From Shewanella sp. c952 (lineage in GTDB: Bacteria > Pseudomonadota > Gammaproteobacteria > Enterobacterales > Shewanellaceae): a DNA stretch of 64,000 nucleotides. Below, piece after piece: positions 40,424-50,167 of the stretch (position 1 is the stretch's first letter; each line of letters starts with the position of its first letter). Location of the stretch: the NCBI RefSeq assembly GCF_019654975.1, contig NZ_BPEW01000003.1:124001-188000 (forward strand). The letters are read 5' to 3'. Under the pieces are notes generated by a model. It was not told the origin of the DNA. It did not search any database and was given only the letters and a program-made list of their open reading frames with translations. Both the position numbers and the translations under genes were made by a program.

Positions 40424-40860
40424 TACTTATCCTCCGGCGAATCGGTCATCAATCCAACAGACGGTACGCCCGCGCCTTGCAGTGTCACCATTAACTGAAT
40501 CACTTTCTCGTAGGGGATTGAACGGTCAGCTTTTACGACCACCGGACGTTCTGGCTCTAATTGAATAATAGCCCCAACCCTAATCGCGACTTCGTCCAGC
40601 TCAAGAACCTCTTTGGTGCTCGAACTGCCTACATCTAAATAGTACTCGCCCATGGCATCAATTGAAGCCACAACCGGTGGTTTACTATCAGCGGGCAATG
40701 ACTCTGCAGCACCTTGAGGTAGATCGACCTTAACGCCTTGAGTGACAATTGGCGCTGTCACCATGAAAATAATCAACAGTACCAACATCACATCGATATA
40801 GGGCACCACATTAATTTCAGCAACCGGGCGACGGCGCTTCCTTTGGTAGCCTTGATGCAT
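40423..40860 (-). CDS. tolR: TolR, proton-channel subunit of the Tol system
   Basis: This 145-residue ExbD/TolR-family protein has a single membrane helix with the essential Asp in PYIDVMLVLLIIFMVT (residues about 20-35) and a periplasmic domain containing VVVKADRSIPYEKVIQLM. Its ATG overlaps the tolQ stop by one base (TAATG). Confidence 0.97.
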   Translation of the reverse strand: MHQGYQRKRRRPVAEINVVPYIDVMLVLLIIFMVTAPIVTQGVKVDLPQGAAESLPADSKPPVVASIDAMGEYYLDVGSSSTKEVLELDEVAIRVGAIIQLEPERPVVVKADRSIPYEKVIQLMVTLQGAGVPSVGLMTDSPEDK

Positions 40861-41549
40861 TATGCCTGTTCCTTCTCGCTATATGCTTGGCGGTGCAAGA
40901 TGCTAGAGAACTCTTCCATAAAGTTGGCGTAAGACATCTCTATCTTTTCAACTTGAGTCGAGAAACGGTTGTAGGCGATTACGGCAGGAATAGCCGCAAA
41001 TAGACCCATAGCAGTTGCAATCAATGCTTCAGCAATACCTGGTGCGACCATAGCTAGGGTGGCGTTTTCAACAGCGCCTAAAGCGATAAAGGAGTTCATA
41101 ATCCCCCATACTGTACCAAACAAGCCAATATACGGGCTGGTTGAGCCAATGGTAGCCAACAGTGGTAAATGGGTCTCGAGTTTTTCGAGTTCTCTTGAAA
41201 GTGACACACGCATTGCTCGGTAGCTGCCATCCATAACAGCTTCAGGGACGCGGCCATTGAGCTTATTAAGTCTGGCGTACTCTTTAAAGCCAGTTACAAA
41301 CAGTGCTTCAAGGCCTGCATTGCGATCTTGACGTGCCGACAACTCTTGATAAAGTTTGTTGAGATCAACGCCAGACCAAAACTTATCTTCAAATTTAAGC
41401 GCTTCAGTTTTTGCTGCCGTCAATAATTTACGGCGTTGAAGGATCACCGCCCAAGAAGCAATAGACAAACTAAGCAATGTCAGCATAACAAACTTAACTA
41501 AAAGACTTGCTTGTAAAAATAATCCAATAAACGAAATATCAGCTTCCAC
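40860..41549 (-). CDS. tolQ: TolQ, proton-channel subunit of the Tol system
   Basis: This 229-residue MotA/TolQ/ExbB-family protein has three membrane helices (about 12-35, 130-150 and 165-190), with [17 protein letters not shown] and [22 protein letters not shown] matching E. coli TolQ closely. I chose GTG 41549 because AGGAG lies 7 bases upstream and the product then starts [13 protein letters not shown]; six further upstream codons are open but unconserved. The start overlaps the end of ybgC by 11 bp. Confidence 0.95.
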   Translation of the reverse strand: MEADISFIGLFLQASLLVKFVMLTLLSLSIASWAVILQRRKLLTAAKTEALKFEDKFWSGVDLNKLYQELSARQDRNAGLEALFVTGFKEYARLNKLNGRVPEAVMDGSYRAMRVSLSRELEKLETHLPLLATIGSTSPYIGLFGTVWGIMNSFIALGAVENATLAMVAPGIAEALIATAMGLFAAIPAVIAYNRFSTQVEKIEMSYANFMEEFSSILHRQAYSEKEQA

Positions 41550-41937
41550 CGTTAAACTCCTGGGCAATATTTAGGGGAATGGCTTTGGGTTTCATACGTG
41601 ATAATGCGATACAGGCTACTAATATATCAGCCTCGCAATACGTAACACCCTGCTCATCAATTAAACGCTGTTTAAATGTCAACGACGCTTTCTTGAGTTG
41701 TATGACCTCGGTTTCGACCATAAGGTTCTGTTCAAAACGCGCCGCTTTACAAAAATCGAGTGCTGCACGCTTCACAACAAAGGCAATATCATCAGCAAGT
41801 AGTGCTGTTTGACTGACGCCCATTGACCTCAACCACTCCGTTCGAGCGCGCTCAAAAAACTTCAAATAATTTGAGTGGTAAACAACACCACCGGCATCAG
41901 TATCTTCGTAGTAAACGGAAATAGGCCAACGAAACAT
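41539..41937 (-). CDS. ybgC: YbgC, acyl-CoA thioesterase of the tol-pal operon
   Basis: This 132-residue hotdog thioesterase heads the tol-pal operon. The 4-hydroxybenzoyl-CoA thioesterase signature is visible as [25 protein letters not shown], with the catalytic Asp in the EDTDAGG part. YbgC acts on short/long acyl-CoA or acyl-ACP and associates with phospholipid synthesis enzymes. I chose ATG 41937 ([12 protein letters not shown]); 34 further open codons upstream encode a hydrophobic stretch absent from the family. Confidence 0.93.
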   Translation of the reverse strand: MFRWPISVYYEDTDAGGVVYHSNYLKFFERARTEWLRSMGVSQTALLADDIAFVVKRAALDFCKAARFEQNLMVETEVIQLKKASLTFKQRLIDEQGVTYCEADILVACIALSRMKPKAIPLNIAQEFNGGS

Positions 41938-42194
41938 AAAATAAGATCGCCAATTAATGAGACAAAATAAGAGGCCTACTATACCTAGCCAATATGCAAT
42001 TGTGAATGGCGATATGTGATAAGCCTTAGCCATCTTCATAAAATTTTGTTAATAATCTTAAGGGATTATTACATCTGCCGCCAAAAGCGTTAAAAATGCA
42101 CACTTGCTGGGTATGTACTGGCCTCGAACCGCCGCAGGTTGAGTGATATTAATCTAGCCAACTCTTTGTTGAATCACTGTTTATTTAGAGCATA

Positions 42195-42222
42195 AAAAAG
42201 GGCAGCTTAAGCTGCCCTTTTC
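42195..42222 (-). terminator. Intrinsic terminator after the prolyl oligopeptidase gene
   Basis: AAAAGGGCAGC / GCTGCCCTTTT around a TTAA loop, with A/T runs on both sides. Confidence 0.85.
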
Positions 42223-42240
42223 ATTTAGCGTTATCTAACT

Positions 42241-44397
42241 CTATTGCGCGATTTTAGTCGGCACTTTCAAGCCAAAATTGTGCCATAGGAAACTATAAAT
42301 ATCGGCAAACTCATCAATCTTCATCGCCGTCGGTTTACCAGCGCCGTGACCCGCTTTAGATTCTATGCGCATAATCACAGGCGCATCACCTTGCTGCTTC
42401 TCTTGCATCATGGCACCAAACTTAAAGCTATGCAGCGGTACAACTCTGTCATCGTGATCTGCAGTCATCACCATAGTGGCTGGATAAGATTGCGCTTTAA
42501 CATTGTGGTACGGCGAGTATGCATATAATGCAGGAAACTGCTCTGCGTTATCGGCACTGCCATACTCACTCGTCCATGCCCAACCAATAGTGAACTTTTG
42601 GAACCTAAGCATATCCAGTACGCCTACGGCAGGCAACACAGCGGCAAATAGTTCAGGACGCTGAGTTAACGCCGCCCCCATTAATAGTCCACCGTTACTA
42701 CGGCCATAAGCACCAAGCTTTGTGCTATTCGTGTAGTTCTGGTCGATTAAGTATTCAGCAGCAGCATAATAGTCATCAAATACATTCTGCTTTTTATCGA
42801 ACATACCCGCTTGATGCCAGCTTTCGCCATATTCAGCACCACCACGTAAGTTTGGCACCGCATAAACACCACCCATATCCATCCACGCTATATTGGCAGG
42901 ACTAAAGCGTGGCGTTAATGAAATCGCAAAGCCGCCATAAGCATATAGAAGTGTCGGGTTATTACCGTCTTTCTTCATGCCATTCTTGTAAGAGATCATC
43001 ATCGGCACTTTTGTACCATCTTTACTGGTATAGAAGACCTGCTCAGAGGTGTAGTTGTCTGGGTCGAATGATACGGTAGGTTTTGAGTAAAGTGTTGACT
43101 CGCCGGTCTTAAAATCAAACTTATAGGTAGTTTGTGGCTGAGTGTAGCTATTAAAGACGTAATAGAAGTAATCTTTACTGCGCTTACCATAAGGGCCTGC
43201 AACCTTACCTTTTCCAGGCAGTTTTACATCTTGGCGTTTATCGCCATTCATGCTGTAAATGGTTAACTTACCCAGAACATCATGCAAGTAGCTGACGACG
43301 ATATGATCATTAACAATTGCAATATTGCTGATTGGATCTTTAAGCTCAGGAACAATGGTCTTCCAATTGTCCTTTGCGCTGTTATTCACATCAATCGCAA
43401 TCACTTTACCATTAGGTGCGTGATAGTCAGTCTTAAAATAGAAAGTAGACTTGTCGTTGCCAATAAAGCTGTATTCCGCTTCTAGATCGGGAATAAGTTC
43501 AACCACTTCCGCTTGTGGTTGTTTCAGCGACTTATAGAAGAAACGGTTACGGCTGTCGGTACCTTGAGAGATATAAAGCAGTAAATAATCGCCTTTATCC
43601 GTCACTTCAATACCAAAACCCCAGTCTTTGTTTTGCGGTCTTTCATAAACCAAACTGTCTTGTGATTGCTCGCTGCCTATCTTATGGAAGTACACTTTTT
43701 GGTTAAAGTTAACATCAGCAAGCGCGTTACCGCCCTCAGGTGCATCATAACGAGCGTAATACACGCCAGTATTATCGCTGTTCCAAACCGCGCTAGAGAA
43801 CTTGATCCAATCTAATTGATCGGCTAGCTTCTTGCCTGTCGCAATATCGACAAAATGCCACGTTTGCCAATCTGAGCCCGACTTAGAAACGCCATAGGCC
43901 AATGTCTTACCGTCGTCACTCACCGATGTACCTGAAAGCGCAATGGTGCCGTCTGATGAGAAGGTATTTGGGTCGAGCAACACCTTTTCATTACCCGATG
44001 CATCTTTTACAAACAGAACAGACTGTGCTTGCAGCCCGTTGTTGCGATAATAAAAAGTATTACTGCCCTTTTCATTCGGTGCAGAAATCTTTTCGAAGTT
44101 CCACAACTCAGTAATCCGCTCAACAATCGCCTGCTTGTTTTCGATGGCAGCTAAATAAGCTTTACCATCTTGCTGTTGCTGCTTTACCCATTGATGAGTC
44201 TTGTCTGACTCAACTTCTAAATAGCGATATGGATCTGCAACCTGAACGCCATGGAGCGTTTCAACGACGCTGTCTTGGTTTTGTATAAGGGTGTCAGCTG
44301 TAGACTCGTCAACAGATTGCGTTTGGCAACCGGCTAACGCTAAGCCAAAGCCAATAGCCAATAACGGCTTTTTAGCTGATAAAGTATTAATTCGCAT
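42241..44397 (-). CDS. Prolyl oligopeptidase family (S9A) serine peptidase lipoprotein
   Basis: This 718-residue protein has a lipoprotein signal (ending GLALAGC, Cys24), an N-terminal helix entering the propeller (VADPYRYLEVESDKTHQWVKQQ), a beta-propeller and a C-terminal alpha/beta-hydrolase domain. The nucleophile is Ser567 (GRSNGGLLMG), the Asp lies in DHDDRVVPLHS and the His in AGHGAGKP. S9A enzymes cleave short proline-containing peptides, so an envelope-anchored form would process peptides in the periplasm. It is monocistronic with its own terminator. Confidence 0.95.
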   Translation of the reverse strand: MRINTLSAKKPLLAIGFGLALAGCQTQSVDESTADTLIQNQDSVVETLHGVQVADPYRYLEVESDKTHQWVKQQQQDGKAYLAAIENKQAIVERITELWNFEKISAPNEKGSNTFYYRNNGLQAQSVLFVKDASGNEKVLLDPNTFSSDGTIALSGTSVSDDGKTLAYGVSKSGSDWQTWHFVDIATGKKLADQLDWIKFSSAVWNSDNTGVYYARYDAPEGGNALADVNFNQKVYFHKIGSEQSQDSLVYERPQNKDWGFGIEVTDKGDYLLLYISQGTDSRNRFFYKSLKQPQAEVVELIPDLEAEYSFIGNDKSTFYFKTDYHAPNGKVIAIDVNNSAKDNWKTIVPELKDPISNIAIVNDHIVVSYLHDVLGKLTIYSMNGDKRQDVKLPGKGKVAGPYGKRSKDYFYYVFNSYTQPQTTYKFDFKTGESTLYSKPTVSFDPDNYTSEQVFYTSKDGTKVPMMISYKNGMKKDGNNPTLLYAYGGFAISLTPRFSPANIAWMDMGGVYAVPNLRGGAEYGESWHQAGMFDKKQNVFDDYYAAAEYLIDQNYTNSTKLGAYGRSNGGLLMGAALTQRPELFAAVLPAVGVLDMLRFQKFTIGWAWTSEYGSADNAEQFPALYAYSPYHNVKAQSYPATMVMTADHDDRVVPLHSFKFGAMMQEKQQGDAPVIMRIESKAGHGAGKPTAMKIDEFADIYSFLWHNFGLKVPTKIAQ

Positions 44398-44728
44398 GGT
44401 TTGTATCCCTGATTCACCTATCCGTAGTCACACCTAACAGCGATGTTTACTAGGTAGGCTTTTTTATTAAGCTGGCATAAATAGCCATTTTCAAAATGCA
44501 CTATACAAATTAAAAAAATACAGCGCAAAATTTTGTTGTCGCCCTAGTTTCACTTATGCCACTGTTCAGCCATTAATATTTTAGTAACATAGATTAATTA
44601 TATATTAAGTGGAATTATGCAAAAAACGTGATTAAGGACCCACTATAGCGCTTGTAGGCCGCTAAAATCATCATCCCTGCCACTTTTAATCATTAGCAAA
44701 ACTAATCCACTTATCAAATTATTCTAGT
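44398..44728. other. Intergenic region upstream of the prolyl oligopeptidase gene
   Basis: AT-rich, no credible gene. It contains the peptidase promoter region on the minus strand and ends at the promoter of the sRNA candidate. Confidence 0.5.
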
Positions 44729-44757
44729 TTGTCAGTAATCAAACCTGGCTCTATAAT
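44729..44757 (+). promoter_or_regulatory. Strong sigma-70 promoter of the sRNA candidate
   Basis: TTGTCA (44729-44734), 17-bp spacer, TATAAT (44752-44757). No protein-coding gene follows on this strand before the terminator at 44905-44936. Confidence 0.8.
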
Positions 44758-44763
44758 TCGTCT

Positions 44764-44936
44764 CGTTTTCAGGAAGTGTCTGCCTAGCAGATTCGGAAAC
44801 AAAGAACTCTTAAACTTTGGTGGTTATCCACGGAAGTTTCATCCCTGGTTCTTAGCTTGACTTCCTTCCTTCAATTTGTTGATTGCAAATCAAATATTTT
44901 TGCAGCCCGCTTACTTATGTAAGCGGGCTTTTTTTT
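44764..44936 (+). ncRNA. Candidate orphan small RNA (about 170 nt)
   Basis: Bounded by a near-consensus promoter and a textbook terminator, this segment has no open frame with coding character. Visible pairings: AGGAAGT (44771-44777) with ACTTCCT (44860-44866); a TCTGC/GCAGA hairpin inside it; AAGAAC with GTTCTT enclosing AAACTT/AAGTTT and a GTGG-TTAT-CCAC tip; TTGAT-TGCAA-ATCAA before the terminator. I do not recognise it as 6S, tmRNA, SRP, Spot 42, GcvB, RyhB or CsrB. The 3' end faces motY (minus strand). Confidence 0.7.
44905..44936 (+). terminator. Intrinsic terminator of the sRNA candidate
   Basis: GCCCGCTTAC / GTAAGCGGGC perfect 10-bp stem with TTAT loop followed by T8. Confidence 0.93.
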
Positions 44937-45031
44937 ATCTAAATTTTACTGCCACGATTAAAAATGCCTAAGGTATAAAAAAGCCCTGCAATAAAAGCAA
45001 GGCTCAAATAATAGATCCAACTAACTCTGGT

Positions 45032-45901
45032 TTACAGAGGCTTACTTATTCTAATCACCACGCGTCGGTTTCTTGCACGCTCATCAATGGTTTGATTTGA
45101 GGCCACATGTCGACGTTCACCGTGCCCCATTGTATGAATACGACTTTGAGGGATGCCGCTAGCGACAAACAGATCTTTGACCGAATCAGCGCGTTGCACT
45201 GAGACACGCTCGTTAGCGCTGCGGCCACCGTAGCTATCGGTATAAGCATCAATCAACACCAAGTCTACGTTTTGATCGTAAGCCAGATACTCTTGTACTT
45301 TATTTATTTGTGCTTTGGCGTAACGGGTCAGCTCAGTACCACCCGATTCATAGGTGAGTACTGTAAAGGCAATATCTTCGAAAGAGTATGGTAATAATGA
45401 TGATAGACACGATTTGAACTGTGCATATTGGCGTCTAAAATTCACCGCCGATAAGCCCACGGCTATTTTATTAGTTTGGTTATACCAGTCGGCGTAATAG
45501 AAGGTTGGCTGCATACCACTTTCAAGCTCTGCGAGCATTGACCAAGCAGCATTACGCGGCACTTCGCCGCTAAAGTACTTTTGATAAGTCAGCTCAGTGA
45601 TCTCTTTAGATACCACGCCTGGTCGCCAAGCAGGCGCCATACTCATTAATTTAGCTTGAGTCACTTGATCAGGTTTTACCCACATATCAAGAGTGAAATT
45701 AAGGTTATGGTTCTTACCCGCAATACTGGTAAATACCGCTTTTCCGTAAGAGGGAATATCATGTTCCAAGCGGCACATCACAGGATTATTTCCGCTCACG
45801 CGCCACTGGGACTCTTCTAAAGAAGCTACATATTGCTTGAGATCCGCATTAGCAAAAAAAGGTAAGCATAATAATGATGCAAAAAGAACGCTAAGCCGCA
45901 T
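45032..45901 (-). CDS. motY: MotY, sodium-driven flagellar motor T-ring protein
   Basis: This 289-residue periplasmic protein has a signal peptide (MRLSVLFASLLCLPFFANA), a MotY N-terminal domain (YVASLEESQWRVSGNNPVMCRLEHDIPSYG) and a C-terminal OmpA-like peptidoglycan-binding domain (LVLIDAYTDSYGGRSANERVSVQRA; RARNRRVVIRI). MotY stabilises the PomAB stator ring of the Na+ polar flagellum. Divergence from rnt is the arrangement known from Vibrio. I chose ATG 45901, with GGAGAG before it; ATG 45916 and longer forms to 46018 are possible but lack a clean signal peptide. Confidence 0.88.
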   Translation of the reverse strand: MRLSVLFASLLCLPFFANADLKQYVASLEESQWRVSGNNPVMCRLEHDIPSYGKAVFTSIAGKNHNLNFTLDMWVKPDQVTQAKLMSMAPAWRPGVVSKEITELTYQKYFSGEVPRNAAWSMLAELESGMQPTFYYADWYNQTNKIAVGLSAVNFRRQYAQFKSCLSSLLPYSFEDIAFTVLTYESGGTELTRYAKAQINKVQEYLAYDQNVDLVLIDAYTDSYGGRSANERVSVQRADSVKDLFVASGIPQSRIHTMGHGERRHVASNQTIDERARNRRVVIRISKPL

Positions 45902-46041
45902 AAAACCACTCTCCATAATTGGGTCACTTCTCTCTATCGGCAAAGATTTATCTTTCTTTAGCTTATAAAATAAGCAAACGAACATGACAGTTATTCTCAG
46001 TTGCCCCATAATAGGCACCTGCTAACTTTTTGGATAATTTA

Positions 46042-46728
46042 ATGACTGACACTTTCGACCACAACAAATTGAAAAACCGCTTTAGAGGATACTTCCCAGT
46101 GGTTATCGATGTTGAAACAGCCGGGTTCAATTCAAAGACCGACGCGCTACTAGAAATTGCAGTCACGATGTTAAAGATGGATGATGACGGTGTACTCCAA
46201 TTAGACAAAACACTGCATTACCATATCGAACCTTTTGAAGGCGCAAATCTTGAACCTGAAGCCTTAGCGTTTAACGGTATTGATCCAACTAACCCGCTGC
46301 GCGGCGCAGTCAGTGAAAAAGAAGCCTTTTTAGAGATCTTCAAAGAGGTCAAGAAAGCACAAAAAGCCTCTGAATGTCATCGCAGTATTATCGTGGCGCA
46401 CAACGCCGCCTTCGATCACGGCTTTGTCAGCGAAGCCATCGAGCGTAATGGCTTGAAGCGCACACCATTCCACCCTTTCGCCACTTTCGATACTGCCGCA
46501 CTTGCAGGCCTTGCTATCGGCCAAACGGTGTTAGCGAAAGCCTGTGCAATGGCTGGCATTCCATTTGATAACCGCGAAGCCCATTCAGCCTTGTATGACA
46601 CCGAGCGTACCGCTGAACTGTTCTGCCTAATCGTAAACCGCTGGAAGTCACTCGGTGGCTGGCCATACATTGCCGATGAGTCTAAGTCAGAAGAACGAGC
46701 GGAAATCGAAGTTAAACCTGAAGATTAA
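46042..46728 (+). CDS. rnt: Ribonuclease T
   Basis: This 228-residue DEDDh exonuclease trims the 3' ends of tRNAs and other stable RNAs. The catalytic residues are visible: Asp23 and Glu25 ([10 protein letters not shown]), an Asp in HNAAFDHGF, and His/Asp in [11 protein letters not shown] chose ATG 46042; a TTG four codons upstream is also open. It is divergent from motY. The C-terminal acidic tail after residue 215 varies in the family. Confidence 0.97.
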   Translation: MTDTFDHNKLKNRFRGYFPVVIDVETAGFNSKTDALLEIAVTMLKMDDDGVLQLDKTLHYHIEPFEGANLEPEALAFNGIDPTNPLRGAVSEKEAFLEIFKEVKKAQKASECHRSIIVAHNAAFDHGFVSEAIERNGLKRTPFHPFATFDTAALAGLAIGQTVLAKACAMAGIPFDNREAHSALYDTERTAELFCLIVNRWKSLGGWPYIADESKSEERAEIEVKPED

Positions 46729-46757
46729 TAGTAAGGTTCGCCTGCAATACTAGATAC

Positions 46758-46786
46758 AAAAAAGCCGCAATCAATGCGGCTTTTTT
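46758..46786. terminator. Intrinsic terminator after rnt
   Basis: AAAAAAGCCGCA / TGCGGCTTTTTT with a 5-nt loop. Confidence 0.9.
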
Positions 46787-46927
46787 AAAATTATAAATAT
46801 AGGAAAAAGCTAGAATAAATAAAGAGAACTTTACTCTTTTCAATTTAATACCTATGCGGTCAAAACGCTACAACCTTCATCAACCGAAACTTAATGATTT
46901 TAAGTGTATACGCCAAATCGTAGACAC

Positions 46928-46955
46928 AAAAAAGCCGCGATTAAACGCGGCTTTT
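46928..46955 (-). terminator. Intrinsic terminator after the peroxiredoxin gene
   Basis: AAAAGCCGCG / CGCGGCTTTT with a 6-nt loop; the minus strand ends in T6. Confidence 0.88.
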
Positions 46956-46975
46956 CTAACAACTAAACGCAGATA

Positions 46976-47581
46976 TTAAAGCTTATCAGCGTTGTCGCTT
47001 AGGTAAGAAGCAACACCTTCTGTAGATGCGTCCATACCTTTGTCGCCTTTTTCCCAACCAGCAGGACAAACGTCACCGTGCTCTTCGTGGAACTGAAGTG
47101 CGTCGATCATGCGAAGCATTTCGTCAACATTACGACCTAGTGGAAGATCGTTAACCACTTGGTGACGAACTTGACCTTCTTTATCGATTAGGAAAGAACC
47201 ACGGAAAGCAACACCAGCTTCTGGATGCTCTACGTCGTATGCTTTACAGATTTCATGCTTAACATCAGCAACTAGAGTGTATTGAACTTGGCCAATACCG
47301 CCCTTGTCTACTGGAGTGTTACGCCATGCATTGTGAGTAAACTGAGAATCGATAGAAACACCGATAACTTCAACGCCACGCTTCTTGAACTCGTCCATGC
47401 GGTGATCGAATGCGATCAACTCTGAAGGACATACAAATGTAAAGTCTAGTGGGTAGAAGAATACGACGGTTGGCTTACCCTTGATCGCTTCAGAAAGGTT
47501 AAAGGTATCTACAATTTCACCATTACCAAGTACCGCAGCAGCAGTAAAATCAGGAGCCGGACGGCCTACTAATACACTCAT
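46976..47581 (-). CDS. Typical 2-Cys peroxiredoxin (AhpC/Prx1 family)
   Basis: This 201-residue enzyme reduces H2O2 and organic peroxides. The peroxidatic Cys51 is in DFTFVCPSEL and the resolving Cys172 in GDVCPAGW. A GGIG motif (near residue 95) and a C-terminal SYLSDN segment resemble the GGLG/YF motifs linked to overoxidation sensitivity, but with Leu in place of Phe. No ahpF is adjacent, so the reductant is probably a thioredoxin. An AGAAATAA leader precedes the ATG. It is monocistronic. Confidence 0.95.
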   Translation of the reverse strand: MSVLVGRPAPDFTAAAVLGNGEIVDTFNLSEAIKGKPTVVFFYPLDFTFVCPSELIAFDHRMDEFKKRGVEVIGVSIDSQFTHNAWRNTPVDKGGIGQVQYTLVADVKHEICKAYDVEHPEAGVAFRGSFLIDKEGQVRHQVVNDLPLGRNVDEMLRMIDALQFHEEHGDVCPAGWEKGDKGMDASTEGVASYLSDNADKL

Positions 47582-47898
47582 TTTATTTCTCCATCTATGG
47601 ATTGCTAAAAACGCTATTTCGTTTTAAATCTAATGGCATTATAGGCAGTGTTTGACTTCATACAAGCTATTTGAGAGCAATATCACTTTTTTGAATATTA
47701 ATTCTGTTAACTGGACATTATGCAGCCATCAAGTCCACATAGAGCGTGGTGGTATTCACACTTTCACAGCAATTAGCCCTACACTCAGTTCACAACTCGC
47801 ATCCAAATCAATATATCGCCCCTTCACGCTGGACATCACGCTGGTTAACAGGCAAAAATAGTAGCAACTTTGAATATAAGAAAAAGATAAAGCTTATT
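47582..47898. other. Divergent intergenic region between the peroxiredoxin and antiporter genes
   Basis: 317 bp with no credible gene. It must hold both promoters. An OxyR-type tetranucleotide array was looked for and not seen convincingly. Confidence 0.5.
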
Positions 47899-49221
47899 AT
47901 GAACGCAGTCGTTATTGCTGTTTGCTTGATGCTGGGATTGAGCCTTGCACGAGTGAACGTTGTTATTGCTCTTACCATTAGCGCATTGGTAGCTGGTTTG
48001 GTTGGCGGCATGGATCTACAACACACCGTAGATGCTTTTAATACCGGTTTAGGTGGCGGTGCGCAAATTGCACTGAGCTATGCTTTACTGGGCGCCTTTG
48101 CCGTTGCCCTGTCTCACTCAGGTTTAACCACCTTGATTTCACGTAAAGTCATTGGTGCATTGGGCGGAGAGCAATCTAGAACCAACTACAACCGTGTTCG
48201 TTGGATTTTACTACTATCTATTTTGGCAATGGCGGTTTCATCGCAGAACCTGCTTCCCATTCATATAGCGTTTATCCCAATCTTAATTCCACCGTTATTG
48301 CATGTGATGTCTAAACTGTCGCTCGATAGACGATTAGTGGCCTGTGTGCTGACCTTTGGTCTAGTCACTACTTATATGATTTTACCCGTTGGTTTTGGCG
48401 GCATTTTCCTCAACGACATTTTGCTAGCTAATCTAAATACCAATGGCCTTGATGCTGTACGTTCGCAGATCCCTCAGGCGATGTTATTGCCAGCCCTAGG
48501 TATGATTTGTGGTTTATTGGTGGCGGTATTTATCTCATATCGTAAACCTCGCGAGTACAAAGAGGAGCTCATTCTTTCCGCTGAACCAGAAGATGAAAGC
48601 ATCAATCCCCGAAATATTGCCATTGCGGTTGTGGCGGTGTTAGCAACCTTAACCACTCAGCTTTACACTGGTTCGATGATCTTTGGTGCATTGATTGGTT
48701 TTATTATCTTTAGCTTCTCTGGTGCATTAAAGCATGTAGCTGACCAAGACGTGTTTAACCAAGGCGTGCGCATGATGGCTAACATTGGTTTCATCATGAT
48801 CTCCGCCGCAGGCTTTGCTGCCGTAGTGAAAGAGACTGGTGACGTCAGTACTTTGGTTAGCTCACTGTCCGATATTATTGGCGACAATAAAGCACTGGCT
48901 GCTTTCTTAATGTTATTAGTAGGCTTGTTTATTACCATGGGGATCGGCTCGTCGTTCTCGACTATTCCGATTATCGCCACGATTTACGTGCCACTCGCAC
49001 TGACCTTTGGTTTCTCAGTTGCGGCAACAATTGCACTTGTTGGCACAGCAGCAGCACTGGGTGATGCAGGCTCACCAGCTTCTGACTCCACATTAGGACC
49101 AACAGCAGGTCTTAATGCCGATGGTCAGCACGACCATATTAGAGACAGTGTGATCCCAACCTTTATTCACTACAACATTCCGCTGCTAGTGTTTGGCTGG
49201 ATTGCAGCAATGGTGCTGTAG
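47899..49221 (+). CDS. Na+/H+ antiporter-family membrane transporter (YuiF/NhaC-like)
   Basis: This 440-residue inner-membrane protein has about 11-12 hydrophobic segments. The N-terminal block [25 protein letters not shown] fits the Na+/H+ antiporter-2 family (B. subtilis YuiF type), and [30 protein letters not shown] near the C terminus is a conserved family loop. Members are annotated as Na+/H+ antiporters or amino-acid carriers, so the substrate is uncertain. I chose ATG 47899; upstream open codons to 47746 are polar and unconserved. Confidence 0.85.
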   Translation: MNAVVIAVCLMLGLSLARVNVVIALTISALVAGLVGGMDLQHTVDAFNTGLGGGAQIALSYALLGAFAVALSHSGLTTLISRKVIGALGGEQSRTNYNRVRWILLLSILAMAVSSQNLLPIHIAFIPILIPPLLHVMSKLSLDRRLVACVLTFGLVTTYMILPVGFGGIFLNDILLANLNTNGLDAVRSQIPQAMLLPALGMICGLLVAVFISYRKPREYKEELILSAEPEDESINPRNIAIAVVAVLATLTTQLYTGSMIFGALIGFIIFSFSGALKHVADQDVFNQGVRMMANIGFIMISAAGFAAVVKETGDVSTLVSSLSDIIGDNKALAAFLMLLVGLFITMGIGSSFSTIPIIATIYVPLALTFGFSVAATIALVGTAAALGDAGSPASDSTLGPTAGLNADGQHDHIRDSVIPTFIHYNIPLLVFGWIAAMVL

Positions 49222-49241
49222 AAGCCTGGATAGATAGATAC

Positions 49242-49269
49242 AAAAAAGGAGCCAATTGGCTCCTTTTTT
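49242..49269. terminator. Bidirectional terminator between the antiporter gene and upp
   Basis: AAAAAAGGAGCC / GGCTCCTTTTTT with AATT loop between convergent genes. Confidence 0.9.
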
Positions 49270-49321
49270 AATGTTTGTATTTGAGTCAATTCATTGGCTC
49301 AAAACACATAGGTTTGTAGTA

Positions 49322-49948
49322 TTACTTAGTACCGAAGATCTTATCACCGGCGTCACCAAGACCCGGTAAGATGTAGCCTTGCTCGTTCAAGCAGTCATCT
49401 ATTGACGCAGTGTATAGCTCAATATCTGGATGAGCTTTTTCAAGTGCTGCAACACCTTCTGGCGCCGCCACTAATACCAACGCTTTAATTGAAGTACAGC
49501 CACGGTCTTTTAGCAGATCGATAGTTGAAATCATTGAACCGCCCGTTGCCAACATTGGGTCAACAACAAGTGCCATACGCTCAGGCATGTTGCTAGCCAA
49601 TTTTTCAAAGTATGGTACTGGCTCAAGAGTTTCTTCGTCGCGGTACATACCCACAACTGAGATACGTGCACTTGGTACGTGCTCAAGTACACCGTCCATC
49701 ATGCCAAGACCTGCACGAAGAATAGGTACCACTGTCACTTTCTTACCTTTGATTTGCTCAACTTCTACAGGACCGTTCCAGCCTTCAATAGTGACTTTCT
49801 CAGTTTCGAAATCTGCAGTTGCCTCATACGTCAGTAGGCTTCCTACTTCTGCCGCTAGCTCACGAAAACGCTTAGTGCTTACGTCACCTTCGCGCATTAA
49901 TCCAATTTTATGACGGACTAAAGGGTGCTTAACTTCAACGACTTTCAT
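49322..49948 (-). CDS. upp: Uracil phosphoribosyltransferase
   Basis: This 208-residue salvage enzyme converts uracil and PRPP to UMP. The PRPP-binding motif [11 protein letters not shown] and the substrate-binding C-terminal segment [17 protein letters not shown] are intact. I chose ATG 49948 ([16 protein letters not shown]), with AGGAG well spaced before it; 11 extra open codons upstream are not conserved. It is divergent from purM, as in many gammaproteobacteria. Confidence 0.98.
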   Translation of the reverse strand: MKVVEVKHPLVRHKIGLMREGDVSTKRFRELAAEVGSLLTYEATADFETEKVTIEGWNGPVEVEQIKGKKVTVVPILRAGLGMMDGVLEHVPSARISVVGMYRDEETLEPVPYFEKLASNMPERMALVVDPMLATGGSMISTIDLLKDRGCTSIKALVLVAAPEGVAALEKAHPDIELYTASIDDCLNEQGYILPGLGDAGDKIFGTK

Positions 49949-50167
49949 CTTGATCTCCTGATTTTCTAACGCATTTTTCACGGTAAATTTTAACGATTCT
50001 AGTAGATTTGTTCGCAGAGGAAAACTTAAAGTTTTAAAAAGGCGTTAAATCGTGAGCCTTGTCGCTAACTTTATTGAAAAACTATGCTTTCGAGGCTAGT
50101 CACAAGCTGTTAGAATAGCGCCGCATAAAATCCTATAACGATCGACCCGTACCCGAAGAGGATCTCC

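Noticed and set aside
46758..46955. Small gene or sRNA between the two similar terminators after rnt
   Set aside because: No promoter or open frame is visible; the two hairpins are readily explained as separate terminators of convergent rnt and peroxiredoxin transcripts.
49949..50167. PurR operator between upp and purM
   Set aside because: No sequence close to the ANGCAANCGNTTNCNT consensus was found.
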